A stretch of DNA of 64,000 nt from CAZUGA01 sp964619885 (GTDB taxonomy: Bacteria > Pseudomonadota > Gammaproteobacteria > Methylococcales > UBA1147), in the NCBI GenBank assembly GCA_964619885.1, contig CAZUGA010000008.1, positions 50,947-114,946 on the forward strand. The letters are read 5' to 3'. The notes under the pieces were generated by a model, which saw only the letters and a program-made list of their open reading frames with translations, was not told the DNA's origin and made no database searches. Shown one piece after another: positions 59,182-64,000 of the stretch. How positions within the stretch are numbered: position 1 is the first letter of the stretch; each line of letters opens with the position of its first letter. Made by a program: the position numbers and the translations under genes.

Positions 59182-60951
59182 ATGACATCAATGTCAAACT
59201 CATTTTTTGGCCTTAAACAAGGCACCTTCGCAACGACGGCAGATCCCAATTACGTATTCAAGCCACGTCCTTTCCGAAAGGTACTGTCACAGATAGCGAA
59301 CGGATTCAGGAAAGGCGGGACAATAGCCACGGTCACCGGAGAATCTGGTACCGGTAAAACAACGCTTTGCCGCTATCTGGTCAAAAAACTCCCATCGCAT
59401 GTGGTCGCCTCGGTCAAGGTAAACACACTCGATTCAAGCGTTAAAGTATTGAGATCAATTTGTAATGAATTAAATATCGATTACCCCGCGCAATGCGAGA
59501 ACGAAACGGTGCTGGTCAATCATTTGCGGGATTTTCTGGCAGGTGCGAGTAGAAGGGACGATCGAACGATAATTATCATTGATGATGCACAAAACGTTGG
59601 TTACGATTTATACCAACATCTAGACCTTTTGACGCGCCCTGATAATAGGCAAACAATAAAGCACCACTTCGTACTTACCGGGCCGGTTAGCCTCCTCGAG
59701 TATTTAAAATCTATTGGGTTCCATTCGGAATATCACGATGGGGTTATTCAGTGCAAATTAGCGCCGATGGATAAGCAAGATACAATTGCATATATACACC
59801 ACCGGCTGACAGTGGGTGGTGCGACAGAACCAATTTTCACCAAGGCGGCTGAATCATTGATCTATCGTTATGCCAAAGGTATATCGAGATCGATAAATTT
59901 AATTTGTGATCATACGCTCTGCATTGCTCGGGACGATTCTGAACCTATTGTGACCCCTAGCATTGTAAAACAAGCGGTTAGAATTCTCTCTCCGCCAACT
60001 CTGGAGGGAAACCCAATAAAGCGGGGGCTGACATTAGTCGCGGATGGATCCGATAAATTAGCCATCGAAGTGTCTAAGAAAATTGATAGGCTTTGGCAAT
60101 TGGTACAATTCAGCGTTCCCAAAAGATCCCCACAAGTCCAAACAGAACATTCACGTCAAATTCGTGCAATATCGTGGGATAAACCGCAACCCAGCGAAAT
60201 TATCGGTCAAAGGTTCTTAGCTTTCAACGAGGCGGCGGCTAATACCTTTGATTCTGAGCCGGCGCCTTCGAGCTTCCCTAAAAGAATCGTAGCCGGTTCG
60301 GTACTTGACGTCTATGCGCGCGATTTAATCATTCCGGATGGAATGGCGGTTATCCCCGATGCTAGGTTAACTTCGGCTTATAATGGGAACGAAATCAGCA
60401 TTTCGAATTTCCTTTTAGATCAGACCCCGGTAACCAATCAGATGTATGTTCGGTACCTTGAAGAAACCAATCATGCACCACCCGATCACTGGTGGAACAA
60501 AAGGCCATCACGCGCTTTGTTAAATCATCCAGTCGTTGGCATTTCGTTTGAAGAGGCTAGCCGGTTCGCACAATGGTGCGGTAAGCGATTACCTAGCGCA
60601 AATGAATGGGAAGCAGCTGCCAGACATCCAGGAGACCGCAAGTTTCCGTGGGGTGACGATTGGCCTGTCTCGTATTGCAATAGTCCCGAGTCAGGAATGA
60701 ATACTTCGGTTGCCGTGGATTCCAACCCCACTGGTAGTTCCGCGGATGGTTGTTTGGATCTTGTCGGTAACGTGTGGGAATGGACCGATGATGGAAGCGA
60801 GTCGTCTGAATTGGACCCCGGATACGCTTGGGTTTTCGGAGGTTCTTACCGACATGAATGTGTGGTCAACGGGGCAATTAGCAGAAGCATGCTGCTTAAG
60901 ATGAACCGCTACGCCTATGTCGGATTCAGATGCGCCGGGGATTTGTCATGA
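59182..60951 (+). CDS. ExeA-type AAA ATPase fused to a formylglycine-generating-enzyme-like domain
   Basis: 589 residues. The N-terminal half is an ExeA/GspA-type ATPase: SFFGLKQGTF opening, Walker A GESGTGKTT (53-61), Walker B IIIIDDAQ (130-137), and DHTLCIA near its end. A linker of about 100 residues follows. The C-terminal half (about 385-586) is an FGE-sulfatase/SUMF1-type fold: ISNFLLDQTPVTNQMYVRYL, HPVVGISFEEASRFAQWCGK, RLPSANEWEAAARHPGDR, GNVWEWTDD and GFRCAG. I do not see the Cys pair used by true FGE, so this half is probably a binding or structural module. No signal peptide or membrane helix. The start could also be the ATG nine bases later. Confidence 0.88.
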   Translation: MTSMSNSFFGLKQGTFATTADPNYVFKPRPFRKVLSQIANGFRKGGTIATVTGESGTGKTTLCRYLVKKLPSHVVASVKVNTLDSSVKVLRSICNELNIDYPAQCENETVLVNHLRDFLAGASRRDDRTIIIIDDAQNVGYDLYQHLDLLTRPDNRQTIKHHFVLTGPVSLLEYLKSIGFHSEYHDGVIQCKLAPMDKQDTIAYIHHRLTVGGATEPIFTKAAESLIYRYAKGISRSINLICDHTLCIARDDSEPIVTPSIVKQAVRILSPPTLEGNPIKRGLTLVADGSDKLAIEVSKKIDRLWQLVQFSVPKRSPQVQTEHSRQIRAISWDKPQPSEIIGQRFLAFNEAAANTFDSEPAPSSFPKRIVAGSVLDVYARDLIIPDGMAVIPDARLTSAYNGNEISISNFLLDQTPVTNQMYVRYLEETNHAPPDHWWNKRPSRALLNHPVVGISFEEASRFAQWCGKRLPSANEWEAAARHPGDRKFPWGDDWPVSYCNSPESGMNTSVAVDSNPTGSSADGCLDLVGNVWEWTDDGSESSELDPGYAWVFGGSYRHECVVNGAISRSMLLKMNRYAYVGFRCAGDLS

Positions 60952-61931
60952 CCCGCACATATACTCTGGACTTCGATGGTCTGGATGGTATTTCTGAGAT
61001 TGAGGACGCTAAATTTTCTTCGGACAACGTTGAAAACCCGACTATTCCTTCGGGTTTAAGAAAAACCGATATTAACCAAATATCCACTGCCAATACGAAT
61101 ATTCGGATGCGCGTGGCGGCTGGATGCGTTGGAATTGCATTGGTCGCTTATTTGGGAGTTAGGTTATTACCGAATAACAACTCTGGTATTGACGCGGGAC
61201 TAATCGAGGGTGTTAAGAACACAGAATCCATAGAAAAATCAAATGAGCTGAGCGTTACGCCCGACCAATCAGCCGATGCTTCGCTGTCTGCAATCTCAAG
61301 CAGCAAAATGCACGATAACGATTCGGTTAGCGAACCCAAATTGCTGCCGCAAGTTGCCTCTTCAACAGCTAGATTGGCGGATAACTACAATCGTTCCGTC
61401 ACCGTTGACATGGCTCAAACCAAAACAGCAATGACTACCGAAAAAACAGATTTACCCAGGCTAAATAGAGTACCGCCTGAACCTACTGACATAGTTAGAG
61501 GCCAATTCCCGGTCACCCTCGAATCACAGGTAGCTGTGGCTGGTAAAAGCAATGCTTCACCCAGCAGCGATCCCAAGAAAGACAAGTTGGTCATCCCATT
61601 TAGATTTAATATCGCAACGCCAAATCATTGGTCCACACCTATTCTGAATCAGCTGCAAGACTTGGTTAATCGGTGCCCTTCGACGATTCAAATTGTCGGA
61701 CATACCTGCAGCCTTGGACCTTATTTAGCTAATCTGGACATTGGCCAGGCACGAGCTGAATCACTCAAACAAATTTTGATTAAACTTGGCGCCGACGCCA
61801 ATCACATAGAAACTTCAAGCGCTGGCGAGAAGCAGCCGATCGCCTCAAATACAACCGCCACCGGTAGAGCACTAAACAGACGGGTTGTCATTGATTGCAG
61901 AATAAATACTGAAGACAGAGAGAATATTTAA
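60948..61931 (+). CDS. Membrane-anchored OmpA-like protein
   Basis: 327 residues; the ATG overlaps the previous stop by ATGA. About 50 cytoplasmic residues, one membrane helix (about 54-72, VAAGCVGIALVAYLGVRLL), a long Ser/Thr/Asn-rich periplasmic linker, and a C-terminal OmpA domain (about 220-320) ending TGRALNRRVVIDC. In peptidoglycan-binding OmpA domains the motif is GHTD with Arg 15 residues later; here it reads GHTC with the Arg kept (QARA). The DAP-binding Asp is thus Cys, so binding may be lost or altered. Probably the periplasmic partner of the ATPase. Confidence 0.85.
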   Translation: MTRTYTLDFDGLDGISEIEDAKFSSDNVENPTIPSGLRKTDINQISTANTNIRMRVAAGCVGIALVAYLGVRLLPNNNSGIDAGLIEGVKNTESIEKSNELSVTPDQSADASLSAISSSKMHDNDSVSEPKLLPQVASSTARLADNYNRSVTVDMAQTKTAMTTEKTDLPRLNRVPPEPTDIVRGQFPVTLESQVAVAGKSNASPSSDPKKDKLVIPFRFNIATPNHWSTPILNQLQDLVNRCPSTIQIVGHTCSLGPYLANLDIGQARAESLKQILIKLGADANHIETSSAGEKQPIASNTTATGRALNRRVVIDCRINTEDRENI

Positions 61932-62494
61932 TGAATAGTATTGCGGTACAAGATAAAAATTCTTCCGATTACGAGATCGCGGTTCGCGGTTTACTCCAAT
62001 CTATATTGGACGAAAAAACCGACGTTGAAAACCGCGCAACCTTGGGAGCCAACATCCCAATACAGTTGTTTCAGGTACTAAGGATGATCGCCCTGGGAAC
62101 CGGCATGGAAGACCTCGTTGGTCCAGGCGCATCCGCAATGGTCTACCAGTCCGGGGCAAATCTTGGGCGAATCCTAGGGCACGCTGTGAACCAGTCCAAG
62201 GATAAAAATCTCGACAATTACGTCGAAGAAATTGCACTGCTTTGTAAGCGGCTGAGTATTGGTATTGTCGTACCGACAAAGGTCAATCTGGACGCAGGAG
62301 AAATCGATTTTCGAGTTGATGAATGTGTTTCTTGCGCTGGAATTAGCGGTGTAAATGCGCCAATCTGTCACTTTGAAGCCGGGATGGTGGGAGGCATTGT
62401 AGGAGAATTTGCAGGACGCACGATCAAAGCAACAGAGACCAAATGCAATGCAATAGGCGACAAAACATGCGCGATAGAGGCCAAAATTCTTTGA
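61931..62494 (+). CDS. V4R-domain protein
   Basis: 187 residues; its ATG shares one base with the previous stop (TAATG). N-terminal helical part (GANIPIQLFQVLRMIALGTG), then a V4R (4-vinyl reductase/hydrocarbon-binding) domain with the conserved Cys set: ECVSC (131-135), PICHFEAG (Cys146), ETKC (Cys172) and DKTC (Cys180), probably a metal site. V4R occurs as a ligand-binding sensor and is related to Bet3 of the TRAPP vesicle-tethering complex. No membrane segment. Role here unknown. Confidence 0.85.
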   Translation: MNSIAVQDKNSSDYEIAVRGLLQSILDEKTDVENRATLGANIPIQLFQVLRMIALGTGMEDLVGPGASAMVYQSGANLGRILGHAVNQSKDKNLDNYVEEIALLCKRLSIGIVVPTKVNLDAGEIDFRVDECVSCAGISGVNAPICHFEAGMVGGIVGEFAGRTIKATETKCNAIGDKTCAIEAKIL

Positions 62495-62499
62495 ATTAC

Positions 62500-62641
62500 T
62501 TAGAACCTGTTCAAGACCAAGAGATACAGCGCGAGGCAAAAAATTGGACGAATAAATGCGGCATACTGGCCTATGTGAATATTTTGAGGCCGCTTGCGAC
62601 ATAGTGATGCACTCTTCGGCGAGATCGTGAACAGGATCTTA
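62500..62641. mobile_element. MITE-like element with 17-bp inverted ends
   Basis: TTAGAACCTGTTCAAGA (62500-62516) and TCGTGAACAGGATCTTA (62625-62641) are inverted copies agreeing at 14 of 17 positions, around a core of 108 bases. No transposase and no clear target-site duplication are visible. It fills most of the gap between the V4R and the first Roadblock gene. Non-autonomous transposon remnant or long REP-type repeat; copies elsewhere in the genome would be needed to decide. Confidence 0.55.
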
Positions 62642-62715
62642 GAAAACCTAGCAATATATAGGAATGTATCGAGATCGGATTCGTAAAACAATATTTAATC
62701 TTAGAGTGACATCAG

Positions 62716-63114
62716 ATGGAAAAATCAGAAGAAATACTAACTAGCGTAGTTACAGAAGAACAACGGGCGGCACGTAACGAAGCCGTCGATGCAATTCTGC
62801 GAAGCTTGACTGGGCTTAAGGGTGTGACAGCGGCAGCCATTGTCGATAATGATGGATTGGTCACATCAATAAGGCGGGAATTTGATGTGAATACCGACGC
62901 GTTGGGTGCATCGGTCCAAATTGTATTCGGCGCCGCGACGCGGGCAGCCGAGCACGCAAGCCAGGCTTCGGTCAAAATCGTTATTTGTGAAAACAAAAAC
63001 GGTTATATCATGATGGCTCCGCTGACTACGGGCCTGATGCTGGCTTTGTTTACCGACGAAGAGCGTTGTTGGGTGCAGTGCGCTATGAAATCAAAGAAAC
63101 TCTGCCAACGTTAA
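62716..63114 (+). CDS. Roadblock/LC7-domain protein 1
   Basis: 132 residues, essentially one Roadblock/LC7 domain: helix AVDAILRSLTGLKGVTAAAIVDNDGLVTSI, strand and helix region DALGASVQIVFGAATRAAEHA, then KIVICENKNGYIMMAPL. Roadblock proteins of bacteria and archaea, such as MglB, usually work as dimers that control small Ras-like GTPases. No GTPase gene is in the window, but it ends soon after. No signal peptide, so cytoplasmic. Confidence 0.85.
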   Translation: MEKSEEILTSVVTEEQRAARNEAVDAILRSLTGLKGVTAAAIVDNDGLVTSIRREFDVNTDALGASVQIVFGAATRAAEHASQASVKIVICENKNGYIMMAPLTTGLMLALFTDEERCWVQCAMKSKKLCQR

Positions 63115-63378
63115 ACCAGTTATTTTGAAACTATCGAGCAAAAGGCAAACTTTCAATCATCACGAAACCCTAACAAATAACTATTGTCTGGAACAAATAC
63201 AAATCCGTCAATACGTAGTTGCGTTGAGGTTTTCCAATTTATTTTGTGCCCATCGCTAGTTTGCGCTAGTGCAGATTCAGTGTATTGGGAAAGTCCCAAT
63301 AGTTGCGCCTGGAAACACAGGATTTGATATCCTATTGCCGCATTTTGCCCAATTGTTTCGAGTATTGAAGGAAAAGTG

Positions 63379-63822
63379 ATGCATTGGTTTGAATCTCAAA
63401 TTGCCGAACTTATTTCACTGGCGGATAACTACGCCGAACAAAACTCATCGAGACAACATGAGCCCTCACCTTATAACCAGGCATCAAACATTAGTCGCGG
63501 TGAATTCGTATCAGCATTGAATAATGTCGTTGCGAATGTTGCAATGCACACCGGAGTATCCGGTTGCTTGATCAGTTACGACGGTCTGGTAATGGCAATG
63601 GCAGGTGAAGTCCCGGATTTTGAAGCGCTCGCAGCAGTGACTCAAGAATGTGTTCAAGCCGGAACCAAGGGGGCAAAAATGTTAGACATTGGCGACGTAC
63701 AACAAATGGTCATTGTCGGTAGCAAGCAGAAAATAGCTATTGTCACCATTGGCGGATTAGCACTTTGCGTGCTTTGTCCCAAGACGACTGTATTATCATC
63801 ATCTTTGCGCGAACGCGCTTGA
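63379..63822 (+). CDS. Roadblock/LC7-domain protein 2
   Basis: 147 residues from the ATG at 63379, preceded by AAGGAAAAG. About 45 residues of helical or disordered lead (MHWFESQIAELISLADNYAE) come before the Roadblock fold: FVSALNNVVANVAMHTGVSGCLISYDGLVMAM, VTQECVQAGTKGAKML and QQMVIVGSKQKIAIVTIGG. A paralogue of the upstream Roadblock protein with divergent sequence; the two may pair. 264 bases separate them, with no hairpin or promoter that I can support. Confidence 0.85.
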   Translation: MHWFESQIAELISLADNYAEQNSSRQHEPSPYNQASNISRGEFVSALNNVVANVAMHTGVSGCLISYDGLVMAMAGEVPDFEALAAVTQECVQAGTKGAKMLDIGDVQQMVIVGSKQKIAIVTIGGLALCVLCPKTTVLSSSLRERA

Positions 63823-63835
63823 ACTTGGTGAATTT

Positions 63836-64000
63836 CTAAACGACACTGCCGTTAGTCGTAACATCAAATTTAGAAAGAACAGTCTTCATTGGGGATGATT
63901 CGGAAGCAATTAGTCGAGTATGTTTAAACTTAGTTTTTATACGACTACCTGAATCCGTGACTTCAACCCCGGACAAAGGGTCTAAAGCACTGAAAAAGAA
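63836..64000 (-). CDS. Possible 3' end of a minus-strand gene (cut by window edge)
   Basis: On the minus strand the frame is open from base 64000 to a TAG at 63836-63838, 54 codons, ending KFDVTTNGSVV. No family is recognised, and an open frame of this length can occur by chance. If real, it converges on the second Roadblock gene with 13 bases between stops and would mark the end of the plus-strand cluster. Confidence 0.3.
   Translation of the reverse strand, partial: FFFSALDPLSGVEVTDSGSRIKTKFKHTRLIASESSPMKTVLSKFDVTTNGSVV

Noticed and set aside
60334..60951. A working formylglycine-generating enzyme
   Set aside because: The fold motifs are present, but I see no matching active-site Cys pair and no sulfatase gene in the window.
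62500..62691. Minus-strand frame of 63 codons with hydrophobic end
   Set aside because: It runs through the inverted-repeat element and looks like a by-product of that repeat rather than a gene.

Overview
The window looks like a chromosomal segment of a gammaproteobacterium of moderate G+C content. The evidence is gene order: a complete division and cell wall (dcw) cluster on the minus strand, preceded by rnpB, then rsmI, lpoA, yraN and diaA. I recall this order from Pseudomonas-type genomes. LpoA, DiaA, long-form QueF and a DAP-type MurE all fit a Gram-negative gammaproteobacterium. Genus cannot be fixed from the sequence alone.

Layout. 1-16400 (minus): mraZ, rsmH, ftsL, ftsI, murE, murF, mraY, murD, ftsW, murG, murC, murB, ddl, ftsQ, and ftsA cut by the window edge. 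Most junctions overlap by a few bases, and a good sigma70-type promoter lies just upstream of mraZ. 16673-17066: RNase P RNA (minus). 17166-23746: a secreted phosphatase-like protein, rsmI, then lpoA-yraN-diaA and a GlcD-type FAD oxidase. 23852-31301: envelope and haem region with a small lipoprotein, a two-haem DUF1111-type oxidoreductase, a large M12-type metalloprotease, an orphan OmpR-type regulator, a small cytochrome c and a membrane protein with a haem c motif. 31544-34501: cstA, a 90-residue protein ending in Cys-Cys, and an ArsA/Get3-like ATPase in one tight operon. 34886-41654: small exported or Cys-rich proteins, a NodU-type carbamoyltransferase, a B12-binding radical SAM enzyme and a flavin monooxygenase. 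41939-45822: glucosylglycerate genes (phosphatase, synthase, GH13 phosphorylase). 46126-58544: mixed genes including a lone GspF-like protein, a thiamin-diphosphate decarboxylase, queF, an HD-GYP sensor, GST, alanine dehydrogenase and a DUF523-DUF1722 protein.

The most unusual part is the right end, 59182-63822 (plus). An ExeA-type AAA ATPase fused to a formylglycine-generating-enzyme-like domain overlaps, by ATGA, a membrane-anchored OmpA-like protein. That gene overlaps a V4R-domain protein by one base. Two Roadblock/LC7 proteins follow, the first after a MITE-like element. ATPase, peptidoglycan-facing membrane protein, V4R and Roadblock modules together suggest an envelope-associated, GTPase-regulated machine, possibly continuing past the window. 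I do not recognise it as a described system; the function is inference.

No CRISPR array, tRNA, rRNA, intact insertion sequence or phage gene was seen.
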